A stretch of 64,000 nucleotides of DNA from assembly GCA_001939145.1 (NCBI GenBank), contig LSRX01000371.1, forward strand, positions 461,375 to 525,374, given 5' to 3'. Of the stretch, positions 1 through 12,100 are shown in pieces (within the stretch, counting starts at the first letter, position 1; every line of letters starts with the position of its first letter). This DNA comes from Symbiodinium microadriaticum (taxonomy: Eukaryota; Sar; Dinophyceae; Suessiales; Symbiodiniaceae). The translations under genes and the position numbers were made by a program. The notes beneath the pieces were generated by a model. That model had not been told where the DNA came from. It saw nothing but the letters and a program-made list of their open reading frames with translations, and made no database searches.

Positions 1-586
1 TGTGCGTGTGCGTGTGCGTGTGCGTGTGCGTGTGCGTGTGCGTGTGCGTGTGCGTGTGCGTGTGCGTGTGCGTGTGCGTGTGCGTGTGCGTGTGCGTGTG
101 CGTGTGCGTGTGCGTGTGCGTGTGCGTGTGCGTGTGCGTGTGCGTGTGCGTGTGCGTGTGCGTGTGCGTGTGCGTGTGCGTGTGCGTGTGCGTGTGCGTG
201 TGCGTGTGCGTGTGCGTGTGCGTGTGCGTGTGCGTGTGCGTGTGCGTGTGCGTGTGCGTGTGCGTGTGCGTGTGCGTGTGCGTGTGCGTGTGCGTGTGCG
301 TGTGCGTGTGCGTGTGCGTGTGCGTGTGCGTGTGCGTGTGCGTGTGCGTGTGCGTGTGCGTGTGCGTGTGCGTGTGCGTGTGCGTGTGCGTGTGCGTGTG
401 CGTGTGCGTGTGCGTGTGCGTGTGCGTGTGCGTGTGCGTGTGCGTGTGCGTGTGCGTGTGCGTGTGCGTGTGCGTGTGCGTGTGCGTGTGCGTGTGCGTG
501 TGCGTGTGCGTGTGCGTGTGCGTGTGCGTGTGCGTGTGCGTGTGCGTGTGCGTGTGCGTGTGCGTGTGCGTGTGCGTGTGCGTGTN
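1..586. repeat. TGTGCG hexanucleotide array
   Basis: An uninterrupted run of about 97 perfect copies of TGTGCG reaches the left window edge and stops at a single N at position 586. It is fully alternating pyrimidine-purine. Open frames through it (Val-Arg and Cys-Val) are trivial and not genes. The N suggests that the true array length is unresolved. Confidence 0.98.
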
Positions 587-1080
587 GCGTAGGGGTTTGC
601 GGGCGGGCGGGCGTGCGCCTGCGCATGCAGACCTGCGCGGGCAGTACTCGATGCAGGACGAATTTGAAGCTCCGGCGATGGTCGTAACGAGCCGCCAGCG
701 ACGAACGAGGAAAAGATCAAGACCCTAAATTGTGCGCTCGGCTATAGGACATGTCCAAGTGCCTGCACTGAATAGATCTGAGCTTCTCGCGCTTTAGGTC
801 ATCCATCGTGAGCCGGGTGGCCACTTCGTGGCTTTTGCCTCCACTGAGTGCCTGCATTCACGTCTAGCGGAATTTAGCAATTATATGCAGTGTTTAGGTC
901 TGCATACTACGGTGCGAGCCGAGTCGCGTCTTCCAGCAGGCGCTCTTTGGCACGGTGAAGCTGCAGCAAGTCGCAGTCGATGGTGTCCTGTCGCTTAGGC
1001 ATGCTGGGCAAGCACACAGTGTGCTGGCGGCTTTGGCCATCTTGCCAAGCCGTTGTGCTAACGGATCTGGCCCGATCTGT
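587..1080. other. No gene recognised
   Basis: Sequence between the hexanucleotide array and the stop codon of the minus-strand helicase lobe. It would be the 3' flank of that gene. No conserved motif, RNA gene or repeat was seen. Confidence 0.5.
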
Positions 1081-2973
1081 TTATAATTGCGCAGACCACT
1101 CCTCCACGACGAACTTGTAGATGTGGACTTCTTGTTTCCTGTGAGCTGCGCGAGCCAGCACGCTTCCGGAAATGACCAGCTGACTGCACTGAAAAAATTG
1201 CCGGCGGATGGACTCTGCCCTGTTTAGCTGACAGGGGTGACAGCTCCAAAAGCAGCTCCCAGTGCGTCTGGGAGGGCTGCTGGCCAATTCGATGCACTCG
1301 CTGGATGGCTTGCTCCTCGACAGCCTTCGGACCGGCACCCTTCCCCAAACAGAAAGATCCAGCCACGCCTTTGCAGCATGCTTCAGCTGCTTTAAAAGAA
1401 TTCAGCTCTGGGCAGGGTTCCACCAAAGATCCAGCAAGTAGAGCCGGGAGGCTGCAACCAAGTTGAGACCTTGGGCTATGCAGCAGGCCGTCGCTTGCCA
1501 CACTTCTTTCTCCGGATTCTTCTTCCATCGCGCCCTCGCGGCCGGGCAGTGACGTCCGAGGAGGCCACCAGTTCCTCCAGACTTCAAACCTGCCAAAAGC
1601 ACCTTGGCCCGCGCATGAGAGCACGGCATGCCGCCTGTCTGCTGCAACAGTATCAAGCCAATCCCCAGCACTAAAACTCATTGAGTTCACTTTCCAACTG
1701 TCGTGGTAAGACGAAGATTCTACAAGGACATGGTCTCGGCTGCGGGCTCGCGCTCCATTGCCTGCGGCTATGACACTTCAAGCTTAGACTGGACACGATG
1801 GCCAGCCCACAACTCTTTCAGAACCCCGCAATTGACAGTCCACCCTTCCTGCAGCAATCTCCAGCAAAACATTCTTGGTTCTCGAATGTCGTGGGTTACC
1901 CCCGTCATGCCGCCGTAAACGCCGCCCCCGTCCCGAATGTGTGCATCAGAGTGCCTCCCGGACCCGTTTCAAAGGTTCTGAATAGAATGTCCGCACAGGT
2001 CACGCGTTCACGTATTGGGTTGTGAGCGTATGGCATGTGGGCAAGGACAAGATTGATTCGCCAACTGGTCAGTTCAACATTCAACCTGGATGCACATGAT
2101 TATCATGACAACTTTTAACCCAGAACATCTCAAAGAACGTACGGCCCGAAATGGCTGAAGATGAATCTAGATGATGGAATACACATTGTACAAGTTGAGG
2201 AAACAGTCCTACTTAATCATCCTCGTAACAGAGGCATCCACTATCGTCGTCGGCGAGGCAGTAGTCGTCGCTGTCGTCGTAGTGGGAGTGGTAGTATGTA
2301 ATAGCGGCAGCTTTTTTTGTCACTCACTTGACACAAGGCAGCGGTAGTGGTAGTGGAGATAGTGGTAGCTAGTGATGGTAGTAGCGGTTGTGGTGATAGT
2401 AGTAGCAGCGGCAATAGCAGCAGCAAGTGTAGTAGTAGTAGTAGTAGTAGCAGTAGTAGTAGTCGTCGTCGTCGTCGTTATCGTCGTCGTCATCGTCGTC
2501 GTTGTAGTAGTAGCAGGAGGAGGAGTAGCAGGAGTAGGAGGAGTAGTAATGGTAGTAGTAGTAGTCGTCGTCGTAGTAGTAGTAGTCGTCAGTAGTTACT
2601 AGCATCAGTGAGGAAGCATCTCGCATGGCCTGTCACTGCAGGCTCACTCAGCCACGCGACGCGGTGAGCACGTTCCTCTAAGCCTCATTATCCAATTGCT
2701 GAAACTCTCACACCTGCGCACCAGAGGAGACAGCGAGGCGGCGACTCAATGACCCATCCTTAGCAAAGTGAGCACGAAGTCGAGGAACAGGAAACATGAA
2801 GAGGAGCCTGTCCACCCGGCTTCTGCAGTAAAGCGTCGAATCGCCTGTGCTGGATACGTGCGGTATCCAAGGCCTTGCACAACGCCAGAACTTTAAGACT
2901 TTGAGTTCATGCTACCCCCGAGGGCTCAACCCGCTCAATGAGCTCTAAGAAAGATGTCCATTGCGAGAAGACC
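1081..2973 (-). CDS. SNF2 helicase C-terminal lobe, RAD5/HLTF-like (fragment)
   Basis: This is the C-terminal RecA lobe of a SNF2-family DNA translocase, split over at least five exons. In order on the minus strand: VFSQWTSFLELIE (motif IV, 2973-2927), KVLLAGLKSGG (1605-1574), GLNLVAASRLYLLDLWWNPA (motif V, 1470-1412), EEQAIQRVHRIGQ (motif VI, 1319-1280), and the C-terminal VHIYKFVVEEW followed by a TAA stop at 1083-1081. The WWNPA and RVHRIGQ forms with VHIYKFVVEE at the end are typical of the RAD5/RAD16/HLTF group. No N-terminal lobe, HIRAN or RING lies nearby, so this piece cannot act alone. The only matching N-terminal half in the window is on the same strand at 42.95-30.25 kb. The two could be one gene interrupted by about 27 kb, or this could be a separate fragment. 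Confidence 0.85.
2340..2600. repeat. Degenerate trinucleotide repeat (GTA/GTC/AGG)
   Basis: A patchwork of GTA, CGT and AGG triplets, densest at 2421-2595. It gives poly-Ser, poly-Val and poly-Tyr frames on both strands that are not genes. It falls in an intron of the minus-strand helicase lobe, between the exons at 2973-2927 and 1605-1574. Confidence 0.9.
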
Positions 2974-3104
2974 TCAGTCACAAGCGGCTCTTTGTCTACA
3001 GGCGACATCTCTTCCGCTCCACTACTCAGACTATGGGGCTCGAAATAAGGAGCATATTGCCTCTTCTGGGTGACCTTGACACAGCGAGTCGTAAGCATCT
3101 GCAA

Positions 3105-3744
3105 GATCTGTAAGCGAAGTATGCACTGTCTGGCTCAGTGACTTTGACGTCAAGACGGGGCTAGAAGGGCTCGAGGCCACAGTGTCGTATTTGGAAGTGT
3201 TTAGGATCCCTGTTGATGAAAGAGGACACTAGCCTCGAGGCACAAGCACGAAGTGCTGCGACGCAGCGTTTACAGTTATCTTGGCAATGTGCTTTGCGGC
3301 CTGCACTCCCAGACCCAGAGACATCTTTTCGCGCTTAGCGATGAGCGCAGAGGGTTCTTTGTCGACGCTGCATTTTCCTCTGGACGCTTGTCTAGCAAGT
3401 CTGTGGTGCAGAGCAACTTGAAAGCAGAAACTAAACTGCACGTAAACCCTGGGCGCAAGCCTGACAATTGCAGGCTGCGTCAGTCCTGTCTGCGCACACA
3501 TGACATGGGGCTGTTGTTAGGTACCTTTGGGGCAAGTGCCCTGTACCGACAGACTGGTTCGGGTAGTCAGACAACCAGCTTACTACCATTCTAAGATGCC
3601 TCTGCATCATGTGTGCGTTGCAGGCATCTGTATGGGAAAGCACGCAGTCGAAGTCAGCTTCGACGATTCTGTAAACTGCTTCTTTCAAGTTTACATCTCC
3701 TACGCCAGGTACCGTCTGTCTTCAAGCCATGTCACTGCGTCTCA
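3105..3744. other. No gene recognised
   Basis: Lies between the helicase motif IV exon and the next minus-strand exon. Short open frames exist on both strands but none carries a recognisable motif. Confidence 0.4.
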
Positions 3745-4640
3745 AAGCTCCAGCTTCGCAATGCGAGCTTTGATTGACTTGGCCTTCCAGTAGTTTGGGC
3801 TTGTCCGCAAGACTCGCATTTGCAAGCGGGCCTCCAAATATTTCTCTTGCTTAAGAGCTTCATCCTTCTTCTCCTGAGGGGCGGCATGACGTATTCAGGA
3901 TCTGGCGGAGTTGGAAGGTGACAGTATTTCCTGCCAACTGTTTTGTTCTGTTTTGCTATGAGTAGAGCCAGTAGAGCTGACACAGCCATGCCTAATTATC
4001 AGTCTTGCCTCGCTCAGCTACAGCAAGGAAGATATGAAGGGATAAATAATGCGGGCTTTCTTTTGCAAAGGGCCTAGTCCTGTAAGTTGTATACAAACTG
4101 TCCGTGTCCTTCAGCCGCGCTAGCTCCTTTTCCTTGAGCTGCTGCACCTTTTGCTGGACATGCGGAAAGCGAGCATCTAGTCGAGAGGGTCTGCGCTGCT
4201 GCCTTCGGTGGAGCACTCTGTGCTCAAGCGTTGGACGCGCCTGGTCTTTTAGCTGCTCCGCCCTGTCAAAATCCTCCTCGGCTTTGGCGGCCTCCTTTTT
4301 CTCCAGGAGGTCCTCTTCAGCGAAGGGACAGGTATCGATAATTCGTATTGAGGGCCCCAGAAAAGCCGGAAGTACAGGCGCAAAGTTTGTTCGATCTGTT
4401 GGCTCCTTCAGCTCAGCTTCATAGGCCGTGCTTTCGTCATCCTCGGAGGTCTCCTGCATTGCACAACCCCTGACTGCAGTGGGCTCGCAGTCCCAGGCCT
4501 CTGCAGCCGCAGGCGCAGGCGCGGGCTCTTTGTCTGGAGCCTTCATTGTTTTCCGGCCATTGCAGTAGTACGACGAAGTGCAAGCAATGGAGGGCAGAGA
4601 GAAGCCAGCGTTGTCGAAATTTTCCGCGCGCGGAGCGCAT
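3745..4640 (-). CDS. Hypothetical coiled-coil protein with UVR-like motif
   Basis: Not assigned to a family. Two minus-strand stretches look coding. The first (about 4640-4080) is rich in Glu, Lys and Ala and contains LLEKKEAAKAEEDFDRAEQL, which resembles the UVR-type helical hairpin (acidic-Asp/Glu-Phe-x-x-Ala-x-x-Leu-Lys/Arg-Asp) found in UvrB/C and in some ciliary proteins such as CEP104. It is followed by a basic stretch and another helical segment (VQQLKEKELARLKDTDSLY). The second (about 3875-3745) reads DEALKQEKYLEARLQMRVLR and ends in ARIAKLEL. Both are predicted alpha-helical. They may be one gene with an intron at about 4000. Start and end are not determined. Confidence 0.4.
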
Positions 4641-4810
4641 TGCATGTTCGGTCTTTTATCGATGCATAGTGACAAGACACCACTGTAGAAAGCCAGAAAT
4701 CTAGCTTGCAAACATGTGGAGTCTTGCCACCAGCGACTATTGGCCTGTGGTTTGTGAAACAAGAGGCATCGTTGATGCATTTTAATGCCGCAGCACTTCA
4801 GAGCTGGCAT

Positions 4811-6996
4811 AGTTGATCATGGCAATGCTGAACAGATGGACGAACAGCTGCTGGGAAAAAACAGGGGTGCTTCCAAGTGCCACTTAGGCAACGAGTTATG
4901 AAGTTCTTCGGCGCCTGTCGAACATGCACGAAGCCCCTTGAAGACCCATGCCTCATGGAGCCTGTGACATTATTTGCGTGCATAAGTCTCCTACAAAAGA
5001 TTCTGAGGCATCGCACGAGCCGAGCTGAAAGAAACACGCGATGCTTCAGCCTGCACTTTCCAATTCGTACCACAGAATCTAACGAATTAAATCAGGAGCC
5101 TTTGCGAACATCCTGCTTCGCAGGACCGGGATCTTGTGATTTGTGTTGTCAGGGACCTTGAGCTTTCTAGCCGCCTGCGGCAGTGTGTTGTTGGGCCGGA
5201 GCTCCAGCTGATCGCATGGCATCAACACGATCTGCCCCCAAGGCCTCTGCCTCGTTGCAGCGACGGGAAAAGGACTGCGTGCAGCAAAACCTGATCTCGA
5301 CCAGCAGGGCTGCTTGACCGCCCTGCATGCCACACTGTAAAATGGCCACAAGTTCGCGCCACACAAATCATGCCCACTTCCCTAGCATGATGCGCAAGCT
5401 TTGGAAGCCAGAAGCTAAGTGGGCTGTTCGCCACCGTAGGAATAGAAATCTCCGGAATGGCACTACTCAGAAGTCGCGACCCAGTAGCGCAGCATTCTGG
5501 GGCACGTGAGCCACGAGTGACCGCGACATGCAAAATGGTTCGGAATGTGAAACCACAGGCTCTTGCTTGCCTCGCTTGTTGAACTTGATCGTCATGTCTG
5601 GCTCAGAACTGGACTTCAAAAACAGTTATAATAAGACGTCTGGCTGTAAACCTGGATCTCGCCAATCTGGCATCAGTGTGAAACAGGCCCTCGGGCCTCT
5701 GTCATGCTCGGCGAAACGTGTACCGCAGGCTCCCAAGTACACGTGACCAGACACAACTAGGTGGAATCAACTGATCGATGGACGGTTGCCGTACCAGACC
5801 ATGTCATCAACATCACTTCCTGTCGTGGCCATACGAACTCAGAGAGGGTCTGCAACTGGACATAACTGTCGCAAGTTGCTCTTTTTTTCTCGTGACGTGT
5901 CGACTGAGGTTGTAGCAACAACCTGCTCATGTGCCTGTTTGTGGGGTTTGACACATGCACAACTTGCGAAAAACATTTAACCACGCGTGCAGAGCGAATT
6001 TCTTCAATACCACAGCTCAGGTGCTGCAGATCATGCTGAAAGTCATGGCGGTTTGCCTGATGAATCAACACTGCTGAATGAAACGATCTATGTTGTTGCC
6101 GTGCAGCCGACTCCATGACACAGGCAAGAGCAATTGCGATTGTGCTTCGATTCTTGCTTGATGCAGTCGCCACACAAATCGAGTCGGACGAATCGTGTTG
6201 GGATGCCTGGCTGGCTGTGGCACAGCCGAAGAAGCAGCGAAGGCTTGTCCTGGAACAGAGGGGTTTTAGTACCCGCCCTCCTTACGCGTGCCCTCATGGC
6301 GGCACGCCCGCATTTGCTGCAATATATAAGTCTGGGACCTGATTAAGCACAAGTCAAGACAACGGGCATTGCATCCAATGTCGCAACATCAGAGAGCCAT
6401 GTGTGACGATACACCGGGTGTCCTTCGCAAGAGCTGCCAGAGTTTCCAGGTGCTTCTTGAAGACTTGCATATCTTGTCTGAGAACACGCACTTCATTCCT
6501 CGGTCGGCAGTGACTGACAGCAACTTAAGACTCCTGTCCGTGTGGAGACTGGAAGGAACAACACTTCCGTGGCAAGAAGGCGACTTCTTCTGCACCGTCT
6601 CTGATGCCGTGATGCTCATACTGTCTCTGGCTTTCCTACTCGGAGACTGTGTGAAAGGAGATGCGTGGGTTCCAGCTCCTTCCATGTAGTGAACCTAATG
6701 CAGAAATACAACAAGTCCTAATACACATCACCCGCATTCGAAGTTCACCTAATATATCTTGTGCTAGGACGGCTGTAAGTGCGATGCCTCCTCAGCAAAT
6801 CATCGCGAAGACAACAACATAATGTCGGGACAAACCGGGAAGTATTTTTGCGGCGGCAGAAAATATCGTACCAGCTGCAGCTCTTTCCGGCAGGAAGGAT
6901 GTCTACACGAAACAAGGGGTTCCCATCTGCTGAGGATGTAGTTGAGGGGGCCGTTGAGCCCCAGCCCGCTTCTTCAGCACAAACAAGAGAAGCAGC
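4811..6996. other. No gene recognised; possible stray exon
   Basis: Short open frames on both strands. A minus-strand stretch at about 5270-5165 (containing LMPCDQLELRPNNTLPQAAR) has coding-like composition and could be an upstream exon of the hypothetical gene at 4.6-3.7 kb, but there is no family match. Nothing else is convincing. Confidence 0.35.
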
Positions 6997-8190
6997 GTGA
7001 ACTTCACCCGTCCTTCTTCCTTCGGGTGTAAGGGGCGTCTCAAGCGCCCCGGCCCCACCAATTTTCTGGGGTTTTCGGGGGAAGGCAACGGTCAGCGCGG
7101 GTCAGCCCTCCTCTCTCGCGCACTCTCTGTTTCTTCCTTCCTTATTTGCTTCGAGCGAGTTGAACGTGCCAAATTCGAATTCGAGCGTGCTGGGGGGAGC
7201 GATTGTCACAGTGTTGGCACCGGGATCTCCAGCTCTTCTGAAGGCATGCGCACGCATACCTCAAACCCCATGTGTATGCGCACAGGGGCTTCCATCAGAA
7301 GTTCAATACACGACGACACCGCATGAAGCATAGCAGAGTCACTGTCTCTTCGTTTAGCAGGCCTCACAAAGGGCCGGGAGCTTCCCCGACCTCTCCCTTT
7401 CACGTGGCGCTGTCTTTGCCCGGACCTTGGGCTGCCCGCTCTAAGGAGGCCCCTTCGTCTGCGTCAAGTAAGTCGCACGGCTTGCTTCCGAGTTCCCAAG
7501 TCTACTGTGTCACCTCTTGCTGGCTTTCATTCTGTCTTGCATACTGGTACTAGCTTAGCAGACTTACCCCCCCCTTTCAACAGTGCTACTTTCAGAATCT
7601 CGCCAGATCCCGCCTCCCCACCTGCACACCGCAGGTCAGCTCGTTGATGTGTACTGGAGAGTTTTTCGGGCTTCACAGAAGGACGGCTCCCAGTCTTTTG
7701 CTTGGGCTAGGGGCTGCCGTTTGCTTGACCCGCGCTTTCGCGCTGCCCCGCCCACCATTTTGAAGGACGGACCTGGCTGTACGAAGGACCGTACCGTGGT
7801 ATTCCGGACGTTGGGCGGGTGCCCCTCTTGCCCTCTCTCCACGCCCACTGCATGTACATGGACGTACACAGACTTGGTTATAACCACCGTCCAATACTTG
7901 TCTAGCCAATTCGAGAGAAGCTGCTCTAACTCCACTACTCCGCTGCAGTCTGCTCCCGGCAGCCTTGGTTTGCCGTCAGCTGCTGCACAGGGATTCCCAT
8001 ACGGCGGGCTGCATGTTTGCGGGACCACTTCTGCATTGCAGCTTGTGTCGCAGAATGCTCTTCTGGCGGAGTTCTGGGCAAGATCCCAGAAAACTACTTG
8101 TCTTGCTGGCCTGGAGCCTTTTAACTTGACACCCGCCTGCCAATTCCAAAACGAGCAAAGCCTAGTCCTCGAACCTTAGATCCTCAACCT
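6997..8190. other. Pyrimidine-rich region with long open frames, function unknown
   Basis: A C/T-rich stretch on the plus strand with open frames at 6997-7326 (109 residues), 7272-7553 (93) and 7583-8179 (198), and overlapping minus-strand frames up to 130 residues. I recognise no domain in any of them. Its composition differs from the flanks. A similar pyrimidine-rich segment with a 174-residue plus-strand frame occurs at 11393-11917 inside an intron of the voltage-gated channel. The two may share an origin, but I could not align them convincingly. Confidence 0.25.
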
Positions 8191-8224
8191 TCTTGCCCAG
8201 TGCTTCCTGGAGGGCCAGGTCTAT

Positions 8225-8251
8225 ACATATATACCTAAGTACGTACATACA

Positions 8252-8297
<46 letters not shown>

Positions 8298-8396
8298 CGT
8301 ACTGTATTATATATAAAGATACATAACTAAATGAATGAACATATCAATAAACAAATGAATGAATACCTCTAGTTTTGCTTCGGGGCTCCATGGTTC

Positions 8397-8436
<40 letters not shown>

Positions 8437-8437
8437 C

Positions 8438-8468
<31 letters not shown>

Positions 8469-8647
8469 CTATGTATGTAACTATGTATGTAACTATGTCT
8501 GTAACTATGTCTGTAACTATGTATGTATGTATGTATGTATGTATGTATGTATGTGTGTGTGTGTATGTGTGTGTATGTGTGTGTATGTGTGTATGTGTGT
8601 ATGTGTGATGTGTGTGTGTGTGTCTGTCTGTCTGTCTGTCTGTCTGT

Positions 8648-8701
<54 letters not shown>

Positions 8702-8865
8702 ACCTGCCTGCCTGTCTGTCTCTGTCTGTCTCTGTCTGTCTGCCTGCCTGTCTGTCTGTTTGTCTGTCTGTCAGTATGTATGTATGTATGCATGTATGCA
8801 AGTATGCATGTATGCATGTATGTGCCTGTGTATGCATGCATGTATGTATCAGAAAGCATAGAGCC
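8225..8865. repeat. Tetranucleotide repeat patchwork (CATA, TGTA, TGTC, TGCC)
   Basis: Consecutive blocks of CATA (8241-8280), TA (8280-8297), TGTA with interruptions (8396-8550), TGTGTA/TG (8550-8620), TGTC (8620-8650), TGCC (8650-8710), TGTC again (8713-8770), and TGTA/TGCA (8775-8850). The units differ by single substitutions, as if the array spread by point change plus slippage. Cys-rich and Thr/His-rich frames across it are trivial. Confidence 0.95.
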
Positions 8866-9142
8866 AGATAGCATGTGCGATGGTCATAGGTAAATGATTA
8901 TGACAGTATAATGCAAGTTTCTCTTTTCCAGCCAGTCCCTTCCTCGGCGTTGCTGGCCAAGCCACTGAGCAGCCTCACAGCGACGGGTCAAGGTGGTAAA
9001 GAATTACATCTTAGACATGCGCTGCTATCGCGGCGATATCGCTGTTTCCGCATGCCAGCTTCTGCTTCTGCAGCTCAATCGGTCCAGCTTGCTTGGGCAA
9101 CCAGGTGAGTTTGCGTGACATGCACTTCTGGAGTGGAAATTC

Positions 9143-12100
9143 CTATGCCCTTTCAGCACAAGCCTGAAAAGCCCAGTCCACGGTCATGCTGGAATTTACG
9201 GCTGCTTCAGCCGCAGCCCGTTGGGCTTCGGCAAGCTTGTCCGACCCATCGTCCACCATTTTCCTGAGGAGCCCGCGCCAAATCGCACGCGAGGAATGCA
9301 GACCAGTCACTTCTCCGCAATCATCAAGGCACAGTAAGGTGGCCTCTGACTGATACACTGCAGCTTAATCCAAGCAGCTCCAAGAGGACGGCGATGGTGA
9401 CGTTGATCAGGACCTGAGCTCTGAGACTCTCAGACTCCCCGTCCGTGAAGGGTTCCCCTGGGACGGCGGCGATTCCACAGAGCAGCCTCGGCCCATAGCA
9501 ACTTCACAAAGAGTGGAACGAGTTGCCTCTTGCATACAGACGGCTGAAACGATGTAAAGTAAACTGTCGTCCCGATGGTTCGAGTGATGTCGTCTGTGAA
9601 TATCCTTGGCTGCCACCCAAAGGCTTGCACATGGGCCGAGGCTGGGCTGAAGATCGATCAAAGGTTCAAGTGCCGTGCCACAGCCTCTGACCAGGAGTCG
9701 CCGGTCAGGACTTGAAACATGGTGAAGAGCGAGAGGCCTCGAGAGACGGCCCCCCTGTTATGCACACTTGGGCCCCCCCCCATCTCACAGTGTGTGCAGC
9801 CGAGAGACAGAAGTTCCCGAAATACTCCTCCCCATGATGTAGCTCCCGGGCTGTTCCCAAAGGCACAGTTATGTTCCTGCATCGCAGATGCTTCGTGCGA
9901 GTCTCAACCGGCCTTGCGTCCTGTACTATGCACACAACGTCTCTTCGCAGTCGAGATGCAATGTGTTGGTGTAAAAGCCTTCAGAGGCAAAGTTCCTGAG
10001 AAAAGTGAAACCAGCCCTCTCCATGCCGCGAACAGGCCCTTTTCATTAACAGAAACGACCAACACACGTAGCAACAGATAGCAACAGTTTAGGTGATTAG
10101 GGTTTGAATTTTGCAGCCTCGGCGCATGAAAAAGTCCACTGCCAGAATGGAATAAATGCACCTGGTTCACTTGACAGCTCGCCTCTCACGAGTGACGAAG
10201 ACATCTTGCGAAGACCCCCACTATTCCTTCCCGAACGATGCCATGCAAAACAGAATCTTTGTTTGCGGCCGAGGTGCATGACGAGGAGCAAGATGCCGAA
10301 CGCATTCACATGCGCAGGCATAGCTTTCGCCAGCGATTCTAAGATCCTAAATGCGAGTTCAATGGCCCATTCTGACCACTGTACAGCACAAAAAGGGTTT
10401 CAAACCTGACGATCAGGATCGAACTGTGCCACACAGGTCTCAACAAGCCCCATCACACTTTCCATTCTAGGCAAGGCTCTTTCGCAGTGACTTGATCCGC
10501 CTCACGTTTCTGCAACTAGGCCACTGGCATCCACCCTGGTCCTACACCCCCCACCCCCCTCCCCCCAGGGTGCCAGAAAACGCTTCGAGACCGGTAGGGT
10601 CCACTGCACGCTTTAACTTCTCAGCCCCCTATGCCTAACTACCCGGCACCGTCTCGCAATGTCGAATCTCAAAGTTGGAGAAAGGGCTCACAGGAGCATT
10701 TCGTGCATCACACGGTAAACAGCGCGGTTCTGGACGAAAGATGAATGCTCCAAGCCGCTTGAACAGTCTGAAGACCCGGAAGGCTCGCATCATGCGAAGC
10801 AAGCTGAGCGGACCCGGCAGGGGCACTTGAAAGACGTCCAGGATGCCTGACCGGACATGGACACAAACTCCGCCCTGGCACTAGGTTGGCCACCATGACG
10901 AATTTTCGAGTCGATGCAGGACATGCTGGCACGAAGCTTTTTCAACAAACCCGGGCTGGCAAACCATGCCTATAGACACCACCACCACATCGAACACGTT
11001 CCTCAGTCCAGAGCACTTGCGAAATCGAATCTGTGATGAGACCTCGTGCTGGTATCTTCAGTTTAGGTTCCACCCAGATGACCAGAATCGCCGCCACCAG
11101 AAGCCATACCTGAACAGGTATGCGATCACGCCCAGAGGAACCCCGGTGAACCAATGATTGAAATTGTCTGAAGAACTAACAGCGGGAAGCAGATTCTGCC
11201 AAGGTACATGTTCGCAAACAACTCAAAGGAGAAGACGATATTGAAGAAAAGATCCTTACGGGCAAGGTTCTTGGCAGCCGATTGGCAGTCACCAACTACG
11301 TCCTGGAGGCACTTTCGGCCCAGCTTCGGTCCCTCGCCACAGATCTGGATGCCTGTCTCCATTCGGATCGATCCACTTCCTGAAGAGTTTCTTTGAAACT
11401 TGAAACAGTGCCACACAACCCATGTCCCAGCATCTGCGTCCACACACACGCACACACTCACACACACCTCACTCGCGCGTTGCCTCACTTCTTGTTCGGA
11501 GGCTTGAGGGAGCATCGGGCTATACTACGGTCGAGCAAGCCTCTCCATCCGAGACCCAAAACACTCGGCCGCTTTCTTCTGCAGGTTCAGGGGGGTCAGC
11601 TGTGTCGAGGCATCGAGCGAGCGGTGAACATGTTTCGAAAACTGACGTGGCGTGCCTTGACAGGGGTTGACCGCCCCGCGACTGTAGGCCCCACTAGGAC
11701 AGGACCCTCTCCCTCTTTGCTTATTTGCTTTTTCTCAGAAGGCTGCTCTTTACTTCCCAGCTTTTGCTTACCACGTGCACTCTTTACGCGAAAGCGCACC
11801 TGCTGTTCATCGGGGTTTTTCGACACGTTTGGTGGAGCGGCTGTACTCACTGTACTCCTCTCGTTCTCGCTCACTCCCCTCGGGCCCCAGGCCCGCAGAA
11901 AAGCACGGCGAAGCTGAAGATAAGCCCAACTGAAGTTCTCCGGGGCGGCAAAAGGCAGTGCAGGCATCGCTGTTAACACTAGGAGTCTCTCTCCATCTGA
12001 ATCTATCTCTCGACTGCCTCTCCGAGTCTCCGCTGGTGCTCACATGGTCAATGCTAGAGGCAGTTGATGGACTCTTCTGAGCAAGTTCTGAGCCGAAGCT

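Noticed and set aside
1-728. Open frames of 196 and 240 residues (Val-Arg, Cys-Val repeats)
   Set aside because: Pure product of the hexanucleotide repeat, without any non-repeat coding content.
2907-3501. VDKEP motif repeated in two minus-strand frames as a possible protein repeat
   Set aside because: Only five residues shared, and one occurrence lies upstream of a splice acceptor, so it is probably not translated.
8375-8893. Cys/Val/Leu/Pro and Thr/His/Asp frames on both strands
   Set aside because: Translations of TGTA, TGTC and TGCC repeats; no start context or conserved residues.
11393-11917. 174-residue plus-strand frame as a gene
   Set aside because: No motif; it overlaps an intron of the voltage-gated channel; composition is biased to C and T.
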